The notes beneath the pieces were generated by a model, which was not told the origin of the DNA, did no database searches, and saw only the letters and a list, made by a program, of their open reading frames with translations. From assembly GCF_000682755.1 (NCBI RefSeq), contig NZ_AWFF01000087.1, forward strand, positions 62,001-126,000: 64,000 nucleotides of DNA, read 5' to 3'. Each line of letters starts with the position of its first letter. Position 1 is the stretch's first letter. Positions 17,139 through 25,628 of this stretch are shown piece after piece. The position numbers were made by a program, and so were the translations under genes. This DNA comes from Hyphomonas beringensis (GTDB taxonomy: Bacteria > Pseudomonadota > Alphaproteobacteria > Caulobacterales > Hyphomonadaceae).

Positions 17139-18008
17139 TCAGGCAGGCAGCTTGTCCGGATTGCGCATGGCATAGAGCCAGGCGATGCGGCCGGAGGAAT
17201 CCGGGGCGAGGGTGAGCACCAGGTCTATTTTGCCATTCAGACGACGGACGATGGCGGGCGCCCTGTTGGCGCTGGCCGGTTCGACGGTCCACTGCGCCTG
17301 CTCTTGCGCCGCTTTCTGCATGATGGCCATCAGGACCTGGGCAATCTCTGCCGGACCCGTCAGAGGACGGAGGGCCGCGCGGGCTTTCTTTCCGCCATCA
17401 CTGTAGGCGGTCGCATCTGGTGAGAAGAGGGCGAGCACGGCGTGGTGATCCTGCGCGGCGGCGGCAGATAGGAAACGCTGCAGCAGATCTGCGACCTCGG
17501 CAGGGCTGGCGTCGAAGCGCGGGCCGCTCTCCTGCAGGCGCTTGTGTGCGCGGCTGACCAGCTGGCGGCAGGCGGCCTCTGACTTTCCCGTGGCGGAGGC
17601 AATCTCGTCATAGCCAGCATCGAAAGCTTCGCGCAGGATGAAAGCGGCGCGTTCGGTTTCTGACAGGCGCTCCATCGCCCAGAGGAGCGCCAGCTCGCAT
17701 TCCTGGGCGAGGGCGAAGCTGTCTTCCAGTGAGAGCGTGTCACTCTCCACCAGTGGCTCCGGCAGCCAGGGGCCGGGATAGGTTTCCCGCCGGGACCGGG
17801 CAGAGCGCAGCGCGTCGATTGCAATACGCGTCGCGGTGCGGCGCAGCCAGGCGCGCGGGTTTTCGATGGTGTCGTGATCGGCCTGCTCCCAGCGCAGCCA
17901 GGTGTCCTGCACGGCATCCTCGGCCCCTGCGCGCTCTCCCAGCATGCGATAACAGAGGGCCGTGAGGGCCGGACGTTCGGCTTCGAAGATGGCGGTGTCG
18001 GCAGTCAT
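17139..18008 (-). CDS. ECF41-group RNA polymerase sigma factor with fused SnoaL-like regulatory domain
   Basis: A 289-residue extracytoplasmic-function sigma factor. Region sigma2 (about 8-75, with GAEDAVQDTWLRW) and sigma4 (about 100-160, ERAAFILREAFDAGYDEIA then SEAACRQLVSRAHKRL) bind RNA polymerase and promoter. A SnoaL-like domain (about 170-289) is fused to the end instead of a separate anti-sigma factor. The three ECF41 hallmarks are present: WLPEP (81-85) in the linker, DGGKK (204-208, family form DGGGR/K) and NPDKL (283-287). In this group the C-terminal domain both activates and restrains the sigma factor. ATG 18008 overlaps the stop of the upstream CMD-like gene (ATGA). It is the last gene of an operon whose promoter fits its own recognition motif. 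Confidence 0.95.
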   Translation of the reverse strand: MTADTAIFEAERPALTALCYRMLGERAGAEDAVQDTWLRWEQADHDTIENPRAWLRRTATRIAIDALRSARSRRETYPGPWLPEPLVESDTLSLEDSFALAQECELALLWAMERLSETERAAFILREAFDAGYDEIASATGKSEAACRQLVSRAHKRLQESGPRFDASPAEVADLLQRFLSAAAAQDHHAVLALFSPDATAYSDGGKKARAALRPLTGPAEIAQVLMAIMQKAAQEQAQWTVEPASANRAPAIVRRLNGKIDLVLTLAPDSSGRIAWLYAMRNPDKLPA

Positions 18009-18541
18009 GCGGCGAGCTTCACGACCTTGCCGCCAAAGTCCAGCCTCTTGCACGCCTTTCCGTGGCCGAGGCCGCGTTTCAGCACCGGATAGATCCGGCC
18101 TGAGGCCGCAGCGAAGGCGCAGGAGACAGCGGCCTTCTTGCCGAACTCGCTTTCGATTTCGCGGCGCAGGTCGTCGGCAAGCGGGTCGCCCGTAATCGCC
18201 ATCATGGCGAAGCGGAAGCCGAGGCCGATGGCGCCCGCGTCCTGTGGACGGCCCTCGGCGCAGGCCTGGAGGCAGGCTGCGTCGGCGCCGCCTTCTAGCG
18301 CCATGTCGACGACAAGCTGGGCGCACGGGCCGCAATCGCCCTCCAGCGTGGAGGCGAGCAGCGCGCCGGTCCACACGGCCTGCCCGGCGGCGGGGCCGCG
18401 ATACTTGTAGAAGTTCGGCAGGCGGGAAAGCCCGATGGCGGCGGGCACGCTGATGTCGATGAGGTCATGCATGTAGTCGACGTCGTAGGTGTAGTGCCGG
18501 CCCATCTTGCGGGCCTTGTCGTGGAGGAATTTGCGGATCAT
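18005..18541 (-). CDS. Carboxymuconolactone decarboxylase/AhpD-like protein
   Basis: A 178-residue soluble helical protein of the AhpD-like superfamily. The redox-active CxxC is seen in GDCGPCAQL (Cys70, Cys73), followed by the usual helix and a FRFAMMAITGD segment. AhpD-like proteins act as peroxide-linked disulphide reductants or lactone decarboxylases; the partner here is unknown. ECF41 sigma genes are typically found beside carboxymuconolactone decarboxylase, oxidoreductase or epimerase genes, so the neighbourhood fits. Both ends overlap neighbours by 4 bases (18538-18541 and 18005-18008), indicating coupled translation of three genes. Confidence 0.87.
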   Translation of the reverse strand: MIRKFLHDKARKMGRHYTYDVDYMHDLIDISVPAAIGLSRLPNFYKYRGPAAGQAVWTGALLASTLEGDCGPCAQLVVDMALEGGADAACLQACAEGRPQDAGAIGLGFRFAMMAITGDPLADDLRREIESEFGKKAAVSCAFAAASGRIYPVLKRGLGHGKACKRLDFGGKVVKLAA

Positions 18542-18927
18542 GCTCTGAGCTCCTTGCGGGTGAAGTTGAAGGCGGCAGCGAGGGCAAGCCAGGCCGGGGC
18601 CTGGATGCCGGTGAGGTTCACGAGCGCGATCTGGTCGAACGGGGCGCCGCGATGAACGGCCCAGATCCAGACATGGAAAAGCGCGTGAAGAGCGGGCCAT
18701 ATGGCGCCGCAAACGGCCGCCGTGCGGTCGGACTTCGCAGCCCCATAGGCAAGGGCTGCCCCGCTCATCCCGAAGGCGAGGGCGATGTCACGCACGAAAT
18801 GCGGATTGAAAGGCCCCATCATCGCGACGCCGGGCACGGTTTCGTACCAGGTGTGCGGCGCGAACCACATAATCAGCGCATTGGTGAAATGTGCGGCGGC
18901 GATGAGGAAAAGGGCTGGTCTCCACAT
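18538..18927 (-). CDS. Small four-helix integral membrane protein, first gene of the ECF41 operon
   Basis: A 129-residue membrane protein with about four hydrophobic segments (near 5-20, 45-62, 70-92 and 105-122) and conserved-looking His residues in AAHF, PHTW, ALHALFHVW. No enzyme motif is visible. AGGAGA stands 8 bases before ATG 18927. It is the first gene behind a perfect ECF41-type promoter and is coupled to the CMD-like gene. A role as sensor or quinone/redox partner in the system is possible but not supported beyond position. Confidence 0.8.
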   Translation of the reverse strand: MWRPALFLIAAAHFTNALIMWFAPHTWYETVPGVAMMGPFNPHFVRDIALAFGMSGAALAYGAAKSDRTAAVCGAIWPALHALFHVWIWAVHRGAPFDQIALVNLTGIQAPAWLALAAAFNFTRKELRA

Positions 18928-18952
18928 GTCATGTCTCCTGTTTCAGAGACAT

Positions 18953-18979
18953 GACGAGACAGCGCCCGGTTTTGTGACA
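18953..18979 (-). promoter_or_regulatory. ECF41-type promoter (TGTCACA-N16-CGTC)
   Basis: Read on the minus strand, TGTCACA (18979-18973) is followed after exactly 16 bases by CGTC (18956-18953), the published consensus for ECF41 sigma factors. The first codon of the operon is 26 bases beyond the CGTC, leaving a leader of roughly 20 bases that contains AGGAGA. It lies in the 64-base gap after the ABC-F gene. It implies that the sigma factor encoded at the end of the operon transcribes its own operon. Confidence 0.88.
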
Positions 18980-18991
18980 GGACGGGCTGGC

Positions 18992-20857
18992 TTACGCTTC
19001 TGCTTCCAGCGTTTCTGCGGCTTCCAGCCATTCGGTTTCGGCGGCTTCGGACGCTGCGGCGTGGTCGGCGCGGGTCTTCAGCAGTTTTTCGAGTTCTTCC
19101 GGAGGCGGAGTGCCTGCGGCCAGTTTGGCGTCGATCCTGGCGATGGCGGCATTGGCCTTTTCCATGCGCTCTTCAGCCTCGCGGGCCTTTTTCTTGAGGG
19201 CGGAGAGGCGTTTCTTCGTCTCCGGGTCTTCAGCCTTTGGGGCCGCAGCTTTCTGCGGCTTTGCTGCCTTTGTCTCTTCCCGGTCGGCCTTCATGACGAG
19301 GGCGCGATAGTCTTCGAGGTCTCCGTCATAGGGCGCGGCCCGGCCATCCTTGACCAGCCAGAGCCGGTCAGCGGTCGCTTCGGCCAGATAGACATCGTGC
19401 GTGATGAGCAGGACAGCGCCAGGGAAATCGTTCAGCGCGTAGATCAGCGCCTCGCGGCTGTCGATGTCGAGGTGGGAGGTCGGCTCGTCGAGGATCAGGA
19501 TGTGCGGCGCTTCGGCCGACATCAGGCCGAGCAGCAGGCGGACTTTCTCTCCGCCGGACAGTTTCTCGACATTGGTCTCGACCTTCTCATGCGGAAAGCC
19601 CATGGCGGCTGCGGCAGCGCGCACCTTGGCCGGGGGCGTACCCTTGGGCATGATGCGCTGGATATGCATCAGCACGCTGTCGCCTTCTGAGAGTTCGTCC
19701 AGCTGGTCCTGCGAGAAATAGCCGATGCGCACGGCGCGCGGGGCGATGCGCTGGCCGCCCATCAGGGGCAGGCGTTCGGCAATGGATTTGACAAGCGTGG
19801 TTTTGCCCTGTCCGTTGGCGCCGACAATGGCGATGCGGTCGTCCGGGTCCAGACGAAGAGTCACCTTCTTCAGGATGACGGCATCCTCGCCATAGCCGAG
19901 ATCGGCGTCCTTGATCTCCAGCATCGGCGGGGCGAGCTTGTCTGCCGGTTCGGGGAATTTGAAGGGCGTTGTGCGGTCTGCCACCGGGATGGAAATGTCC
20001 TGCATCTTTTCCAGCATCTTGATGCGGGACTGGGCCTGGCGGGCTTTCGAGGCCTTGGCGCGGAACCGGTCAACAAAGCTTTGCAGGTGGGCGCGTTCTT
20101 TCGCCTGTTTGGCCTGCTGGGATTCCAGCTGGGCGAGCTTTGCCGCGCGCAGCTTCAGCCAGTCATCATAGCCGCCTGGCGAGATGGACAGTTTGCGATG
20201 TTCCAGCGCCATGGTGTGGGTGACGCAGCGGTTCAGCAATTCCCGGTCGTGGCTGACGATCAGCACCGTATACGGATAGCGCTTGATATAGCCTTCCAGC
20301 CAGGCGGCGCCTTCCAGGTCCAGATAGTTGGTCGGCTCGTCCAGCAGCAGGAAATCCGGCTGGGAGAAGAGGACACCGGCAATCGCCGCGCGCATGCGCC
20401 AGCCACCGGAGAATTCCTTCGTGGCGCGCGACAGGTCTTCGGTCGAGAAGCCTAGGCCGTTCAGCACTTCGGCGGCGCGGGCCTCTGCCGTCCAGGCGTC
20501 AATGTCCAGGAGGCGCTCATGGATCTCGCCGATGCGGTCCGGGTCGGTCGCCGTTTCGGATTCCTGCATCAGGGCGTGGCGCTCTGTATCGGCGGCCAGC
20601 ACGACATCCAGGATCGTGTCATCACTGGCGGGCACTTCCTGCGCGACCCAGCCGAGACGCGCGCCCGTGTTCAGGCGGATGGCGCTGTCGGCGGTCGGGC
20701 GCTCCACATCCTCGCGGATCAGGCGCAGCAGGGTGGACTTGCCGGTGCCATTGCGGCCAACCAGGCCGACTTTCCAGCCGGAAGAGATCTGCGCCGAGGC
20801 AGATTCAAACAAGGGCCGGGCTTCGACCTGAAAATCGAGATTGGAAATCGTAAGCAT
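18992..20857 (-). CDS. ABC-F family ATPase (Uup/YheS-like)
   Basis: A 621-residue soluble protein with two ABC ATPase domains in one chain and no membrane segments, the mark of ABC-F proteins that act at the ribosome. Domain 1: Walker A GRNGTGKST (near 35), signature EFSGGWRMR, Walker B LLLDEPTNYLDL. The ABC-F linker (about 230-310) is charged and helical. Domain 2: GANGQGKTT, LSGGEKVR, LILDEPTSHLDI. A Lys/Glu-rich coiled coil (after about 525) ends the chain, as in Uup. Start MLTISNLDF is chosen because the first ABC strand begins there; 30 upstream in-frame residues are Arg/Pro-rich and unlike the family. Confidence 0.93.
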   Translation of the reverse strand: MLTISNLDFQVEARPLFESASAQISSGWKVGLVGRNGTGKSTLLRLIREDVERPTADSAIRLNTGARLGWVAQEVPASDDTILDVVLAADTERHALMQESETATDPDRIGEIHERLLDIDAWTAEARAAEVLNGLGFSTEDLSRATKEFSGGWRMRAAIAGVLFSQPDFLLLDEPTNYLDLEGAAWLEGYIKRYPYTVLIVSHDRELLNRCVTHTMALEHRKLSISPGGYDDWLKLRAAKLAQLESQQAKQAKERAHLQSFVDRFRAKASKARQAQSRIKMLEKMQDISIPVADRTTPFKFPEPADKLAPPMLEIKDADLGYGEDAVILKKVTLRLDPDDRIAIVGANGQGKTTLVKSIAERLPLMGGQRIAPRAVRIGYFSQDQLDELSEGDSVLMHIQRIMPKGTPPAKVRAAAAAMGFPHEKVETNVEKLSGGEKVRLLLGLMSAEAPHILILDEPTSHLDIDSREALIYALNDFPGAVLLITHDVYLAEATADRLWLVKDGRAAPYDGDLEDYRALVMKADREETKAAKPQKAAAPKAEDPETKKRLSALKKKAREAEERMEKANAAIARIDAKLAAGTPPPEELEKLLKTRADHAAASEAAETEWLEAAETLEAEA

Positions 20858-20915
20858 AGGCGGCGGTCTACTAGAGCGCCGCGCGAATGCAAGGGCGGGT
20901 GTGCGGAGACCTTTG

Positions 20916-22433
20916 TTAGCGTGCCTGACGGGCGAAAGGCCCGGCAATGGCGGCGCGGCAGGCGGCCCTGTCTGCGCCGGGCGTCAGGATGAGACGGGCG
21001 GGGGCGTCTGGCGGGGAGTCCACACTCAGGCAGCTTGGCAAGGTGAGCGCTGTGAGAGGCAGTTTCGCGCCGCCCTGAACATAGGTGGCAAGGTCTGCTT
21101 CAAAGCGCGGGCCGATAACGGTTTCGAGCGCAGCGTGGATCGCCGCATCGGGCAGCAGTAGGGTCTCTCCGCGGGCGCGGGCGGCCTCTGCCCGGTCCAG
21201 CAGGGCGGCGACGGCCTCATCCAGGCTGCGGCCTTCAGCGCGGGCGAGCGTATCCCAGTGGAAGGCGAGCAGCGTGCCGCGCTGATAGGGCAGGCGTTCG
21301 GTTTCCCGGCTGTCCCAGATATGCGCGATCAGATCCCCGGCGGGCATCGTGTTGACGGAGGAGACCTCATACTCCGCCCAGAGAGCATTCATGTTCTGCA
21401 GGAAGTCTTCAAGGCTGGTCTCCCCAGCGCCGAGCAGGGTGAGCTGGGTGTAGTATTCTGTGAAGCCTTCCGTAAACCACATGCGGGCCGGGTCTGTGGC
21501 TTCATCGGTCTGGCCCATGCGGCGCGTGATCCATTCGTGGAGGATTTCGTGCGTGATGGTGTGCGTCAGGTTTTCCGGGTCTGCATTGCGAGTGGCGAGC
21601 AGGAGGAAGGATTCAGTGAGGCCGGTGCCGATGACGGAGGAGCCTTCCGGCAGGTCTGGCAAAGGCGTGACGGCCAGGAAATACTGGTCAAAGGCGGCGT
21701 CTTCAAAGGCCTCTCCCGCGAGGCTGAGCACGCTGGACGTGGTGAAGGCGATGTCGGCATCGGGCAGGCGCCAGTCCCCGAGGATGGCAGTGCGCACGCC
21801 GGTATCGGTTTCGCCAAAGCGGTAGGCGCCGAAGGCGTAGAGGCTGTCCTGCGCGGTAGAGAGCGGGATCGGGGCGGATATGCCATCCGGTGCGGGCTGG
21901 CTGAACGCTGCGCCGAGGGGGAAGCCGGTGAACGTCACCTGAAGCGCCGGATCGCGGCCCTCGACCGAGGGCAGGATTGTATGGCCGATCAGCGAGGCAT
22001 AGGCAGGCTGCAGCACCGGGCGCATGCCGGGCATACGCTGGACACCCCATTGTGGCAGGCCCTGATAATCCTGGTGGATGTCATAGCTCAGCTGAATCAT
22101 CTGCTCCGGTGCAGCGCGGACGGTCACGCGGTTGCCATCCATCTGTGCTGGCAGGGCGTCCCCTGTTGCGGGGTCAAACACGGCGCGGTTGGAGACGAGT
22201 TGGCCAAGGTCTTCATCCGGCCCCCAGGCTTCGGGAAAGAGGAAAACCGTCTCTCCATCTGTATCCGCAGGCAGGGTGAGGTCTATCCGAACCGTTTCGA
22301 GACTGTCTGCGCTGACCGGGGAAAAGCTGAGCGTCTCGGACGGCAGCGGCGCTTGCGCGGGTGCAGAGACGGGTGTGCCGGTTGCGCACGCCGACAGCAA
22401 CGCGGCGGTGGCCACGGAGATTTTCAATTGCAT
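20916..22433 (-). CDS. Lipoprotein metallopeptidase, M61/M1-like (gluzincin)
   Basis: A 505-residue predicted lipoprotein: lipobox LSAC with Cys16 after a short hydrophobic signal. The N-terminal half is beta-rich. The catalytic zinc site is HEILHEW (His295, Glu296, His299), and the third ligand is probably Glu322 in WFTEGFTEYY, the HExxH-(~22)-E spacing of gluzincins. This layout and the EGFTEYY motif match the M61 glycyl-aminopeptidase-like group. It would act on peptides in the periplasm, tethered to a membrane. Its stop is 58 bases upstream of the ABC-F start on the same strand, so cotranscription is possible. Confidence 0.83.
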   Translation of the reverse strand: MQLKISVATAALLSACATGTPVSAPAQAPLPSETLSFSPVSADSLETVRIDLTLPADTDGETVFLFPEAWGPDEDLGQLVSNRAVFDPATGDALPAQMDGNRVTVRAAPEQMIQLSYDIHQDYQGLPQWGVQRMPGMRPVLQPAYASLIGHTILPSVEGRDPALQVTFTGFPLGAAFSQPAPDGISAPIPLSTAQDSLYAFGAYRFGETDTGVRTAILGDWRLPDADIAFTTSSVLSLAGEAFEDAAFDQYFLAVTPLPDLPEGSSVIGTGLTESFLLLATRNADPENLTHTITHEILHEWITRRMGQTDEATDPARMWFTEGFTEYYTQLTLLGAGETSLEDFLQNMNALWAEYEVSSVNTMPAGDLIAHIWDSRETERLPYQRGTLLAFHWDTLARAEGRSLDEAVAALLDRAEAARARGETLLLPDAAIHAALETVIGPRFEADLATYVQGGAKLPLTALTLPSCLSVDSPPDAPARLILTPGADRAACRAAIAGPFARQAR

Positions 22434-22530
22434 TCTGAGTTGCCTCGTATCGAAGTGGATACGCCCCTTGGCGGAAAACCTAGACGGCTTTCCGGATTAT
22501 CTCAAACGCTGAGTTGAAAGTTGCAGGCGA

Positions 22531-22821
22531 TTATTCCGGCGTGCTGTCTGAGATGGCAGGACTGGCGGCGGGCGCTTGCTGGCTGGCCTCCAGAAGGTCT
22601 GTGTTCTTGCGCAGCTCTATGATCAGCATGATCAGGGCGACCAGGATGGCGACATTTATGGCCAGAGTGAGCCAGCGATTGAGGCTGTCCAGTGTGCGAT
22701 CCGGCGGGCGCACGTCATCGGCCTGAATGATGGTGACATCCGGGGGCGGCGGCGGCGGAGGCGACGCATTTGTCGGGCGCTTGCGGAAGATACCTTTGAC
22801 GCGGTTCACGACCATGTGCAT
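22531..22821 (-). CDS. Small single-pass membrane protein with poly-proline segment
   Basis: A 96-residue protein: a basic N terminus (RVKGIFRKR), a seven-proline run (about 21-27), and one membrane helix (about 50-68, LTLAINVAILVALIMLIIEL), then a short polar tail. AATGAGG lies 8 bases before the second in-frame ATG (22815), which may be the real start. Nothing identifies its role. It is followed by the lipoprotein peptidase on the same strand, 97 bases away. Confidence 0.6.
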   Translation of the reverse strand: MHMVVNRVKGIFRKRPTNASPPPPPPPDVTIIQADDVRPPDRTLDSLNRWLTLAINVAILVALIMLIIELRKNTDLLEASQQAPAASPAISDSTPE

Positions 22822-22876
22822 GCCTCATTAGGTGCGGAAGTTCAGAAACGCACACAAGAGCGCGCCGCCCGCCGCG

Positions 22877-23143
22877 TCAATGGGCTTGTGGAAGTGGCTG
22901 GCTGCGAATCTGTTGATCTGCATGTGCGACTGGCGGCAGGGCGGGGCAGGCCGCCTGCTGTTCGCTGGCGAAAGACAATAGGCGCAGCGTGGCCGATTTT
23001 GTTCGGGCGACGCGAACAATCCGCGCCGATTGAACACGCCGGACGGCCTCTCGCCACAAAATGATGGCCAATAGCGCGGTGAGTGTAATAGTTACGGCAG
23101 CTATAAACGTCAGAACTGTCACGAGGGTTTCGATCTTGCGCAT
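22877..23143 (-). CDS. Possible small membrane protein
   Basis: An 88-residue frame starting with a basic residue pair and a long hydrophobic helix (LVTVLTFIAAVTITLTALLAII, about 7-30), then an Arg-rich juxtamembrane stretch (REAVRRVQSARIVRVAR) and a polar tail. AGGAAAGG stands about 9 bases before the ATG. An ECF41-like promoter with one mismatch lies upstream (23198-23224). Two other frames overlap it, and no homolog is recognised, so it is a moderate call. Confidence 0.45.
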   Translation of the reverse strand: MRKIETLVTVLTFIAAVTITLTALLAIILWREAVRRVQSARIVRVARTKSATLRLLSFASEQQAACPALPPVAHADQQIRSQPLPQAH

Positions 23144-23252
23144 GGCGCGCGCCTTTCCTGATGGCGGTCATACGGACGCAGGGGAAGGCCTTGGCGTGGC
23201 GTAAGCCGTAGGTATGGTGTGACAGGTAAAGTTGGAAAAAAGAGGGCAGAAA

Positions 23253-24341
23253 ATGGCCGAGGGAGAAACCGCCGCGGAATTGTTTACAGGCACCAAGCCT
23301 GTCGCGGAGTCACACAAATTCGATGAGACCAAACTGGCGGCCTGGCTGGAAGCCAATGTCGAAGGCTATGAAGGGCCGCTGGAAGTGCGCCAGTTCAAGG
23401 GCGGGCAATCCAACCCGACCTATCAACTGGTCACCCCGAACAAGAAATATGTGATGCGCCGCAAGCCGCCGGGCAAATTGCTGCCCAGCGCCCATGCCGT
23501 TGACCGGGAATATCGCGTGATTTCGGCGCTCTACCCGCTCGGCTATCCGGTCGCCCGGCCCTATGGCCTGTGCACCGATGAGAGCGTGGTCGGCACGATG
23601 TTCTATGTCATGGACATGGTGGAAGGCCGCATCCTGTGGGATGGCACGCTGCCGGACTATGAACCCGCGATGCGCCGCAAGATCTATGAGGCGAAGGTGA
23701 AGACCTTTGCTGATTTGCACAATGTCGACTGGCGCGCGGCCGGGCTGGAAGGCTTTGGCAAGGAAGGCGACTATGTGGCCCGCCAGATCCATCGCTGGAC
23801 GAAACAGTACAAGGCCTCCGAAACGATCCACATTCCGGAGATGGAGCAGCTGATCGAGTGGCTGCCGAATAACATCCCGCCGGGCGACAGGACCACGATC
23901 GTGCACGGCGACTATCGCCTGGACAATATGGTGCTGCACCCGACAGAGCCGAAAGTGATTGCGGTGCTGGACTGGGAGCTGTGCACGCTGGGCGATCCGC
24001 TGGCAGACTTTTCCTATCACCTGATGAACTGGGTGATGCCGCCGGGCGATTCCACGCGCGGCTCCATCATGGCGATTGATGATCTTGAGGCGTGGGGCAT
24101 TCCCACGATGGAAGAATATGTCGCGATGTATTGCGAGCATACGGGCCGCGATGGCCTGCCGGAGCTGGACTATTACTTCGCCTATAATGGCTTCCGTCTG
24201 GCGGGCATTCTGCAAGGCATTATTGGCCGGGTGAGGGACGGTACCGCCAATAGTGCGAATGCGGAAAGCAATGCCGCGCGCGTTGTGCCGCTGGCCAAGT
24301 TCGCCGCCGAATATGCCCGCAGAGCCGGGATGCCGGGGTGA
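23253..24341 (+). CDS. Aminoglycoside-phosphotransferase-fold kinase, ACAD10/11-type
   Basis: A 362-residue protein of the APH-fold family that resembles the N-terminal kinase of ACAD10/ACAD11, which phosphorylate 4-hydroxyacyl-CoA. Motifs seen: a glycine-rich loop FKGGQSNPTY, KYVMRRKPPG with the ATP-binding Lys, the catalytic loop IVHGDYRLDNM, and the metal loop VLDWELCTLGDPLADF. Substrate here is probably an acyl-CoA or related hydroxy compound; inference only. ATG 23253 is preferred (GAGGG upstream) over a TTG at 23232. The stop overlaps the next gene by 4 bases (GTGA), so it is coupled to an MFS carrier. Confidence 0.9.
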   Translation: MAEGETAAELFTGTKPVAESHKFDETKLAAWLEANVEGYEGPLEVRQFKGGQSNPTYQLVTPNKKYVMRRKPPGKLLPSAHAVDREYRVISALYPLGYPVARPYGLCTDESVVGTMFYVMDMVEGRILWDGTLPDYEPAMRRKIYEAKVKTFADLHNVDWRAAGLEGFGKEGDYVARQIHRWTKQYKASETIHIPEMEQLIEWLPNNIPPGDRTTIVHGDYRLDNMVLHPTEPKVIAVLDWELCTLGDPLADFSYHLMNWVMPPGDSTRGSIMAIDDLEAWGIPTMEEYVAMYCEHTGRDGLPELDYYFAYNGFRLAGILQGIIGRVRDGTANSANAESNAARVVPLAKFAAEYARRAGMPG

Positions 24342-25573
24342 CGCCAGAACCCACCGGGCCCTCCGGGGGCGGGCCTGAATATCAGTACCTCAGTCGGCGG
24401 GACTTGTTCCTGCTGACGCTGGCCTGCGCCGCAGTGACGGCGAACGCGTATTATATCCATCCGATCATCGCGCTCGTCGCGGATGATTTTGGGGTCAGCG
24501 CGTCGCAGATCGGCATGGTGCCGGCCTTTAACCAGATTGCCTTGGCGCTGGGCATTTTCCTGCTGCTGCCGCTGGGCGACCGGATTTCGAACCGGCGGCT
24601 GGCGTCGATCTTTGCGGCGGGGCAGTTCCTGGGCCTGGGCGTGATGGCGTTTGCAACGGAGTTCTGGTTGTTCCTGGCCGGATCAACCTTTCTGGGCTTT
24701 GCGACGATTACGCCTTACCTGCTGCCGGCCTATGCCTCTAAACGCGCGCCCGCGACGCGGCTGGGCAGCGTAACGGCGATGCTGGCGACGGGCGTGGTGA
24801 GCGGCATTCTGGTGGCGCGTGTCGGCGGCGGCTGGGTGGGCGAGCATCTGGGCTGGCGCGTTGTGTATTACATTGCGTTCGGCATCATGGGCGTTGTCGC
24901 CTTCCTGTTGCCGCGCATCATGGATGAGCGCCAGTCATCCGAGGATGATACGCCCAAGAAGAGCTATATTTCGCTCGTCCTGTCTCTCTTTCCCGTGGTT
25001 CGTCAGTATCCGGAAGTCTTGCTGTCCGGCGTCATTCAGGGGCTGGGCTTTGGCATATTCCTGTGCGTCTGGCTGGGGCTGGGCCTGTACCTGACAAGCC
25101 CGCAAATGGGATATGGCGCGGACACGGTGGGATATCTGGCGGCGATCTCCTTGCTGAACCTGATCACGACGCCGCTGCTGGGCCGCTGGGCAGACAGGCT
25201 GGGGCCCCGGCGCACGCGCTTTTTCGGCGCGCTGGTGCACTTTAGCGGCGTCGCGCTGCTGGGCGTGTTCGGGCATTCGCTTTACCTGCTGATCATTCCA
25301 ATTGTGCTGATGAACATCATTGGCCCGCTGGTGGACGTGACGGGTCGGATGACCTTCCTGAACCAGCCGCAGGGCATTCGCACGCGCCTGATGACGGCGT
25401 ATATCGTGCTGATGTTCATCGGCGGCGGCATCGCCAGCTGGGCGGGCACAAGCGTTTACGAGCATTGGGGCTGGCATGGCATTACGACGCTGTGCCTCTG
25501 CCTGTCGGGCCTGCTCGTCACCCTGTCATTCGTCAGCATGCGCCTGACACCGGACCGGCCTGCCAGGATGTGA
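24338..25573 (+). CDS. Major facilitator superfamily transporter
   Basis: A 411-residue integral membrane protein with about 12 helices. After a soluble Gly/Pro-rich start, helix 1 is followed by the LPLGDRISNRR loop of the MFS signature between helices 2 and 3, and the equivalent GRWADRLGPRRTR in the second half. Residues such as ALGIFLLLPLGD suggest a drug/H+ antiporter-like carrier, but the solute is unknown. It starts with GTG that overlaps the kinase stop; the upstream GGGG serves as ribosome site. Likely moves a substrate or product of the surrounding pathway. Confidence 0.88.
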   Translation: MTPEPTGPSGGGPEYQYLSRRDLFLLTLACAAVTANAYYIHPIIALVADDFGVSASQIGMVPAFNQIALALGIFLLLPLGDRISNRRLASIFAAGQFLGLGVMAFATEFWLFLAGSTFLGFATITPYLLPAYASKRAPATRLGSVTAMLATGVVSGILVARVGGGWVGEHLGWRVVYYIAFGIMGVVAFLLPRIMDERQSSEDDTPKKSYISLVLSLFPVVRQYPEVLLSGVIQGLGFGIFLCVWLGLGLYLTSPQMGYGADTVGYLAAISLLNLITTPLLGRWADRLGPRRTRFFGALVHFSGVALLGVFGHSLYLLIIPIVLMNIIGPLVDVTGRMTFLNQPQGIRTRLMTAYIVLMFIGGGIASWAGTSVYEHWGWHGITTLCLCLSGLLVTLSFVSMRLTPDRPARM

Positions 25574-25628
25574 GCAGGGCCCCGGACACAAGTTACAATT
25601 ATCCATCTCAATTCCTGAAGGAGCAAAT

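Noticed and set aside
21258-22517. 419-codon plus-strand frame
   Set aside because: Opposite the HEILHEW peptidase; composition is that of an antisense shadow.
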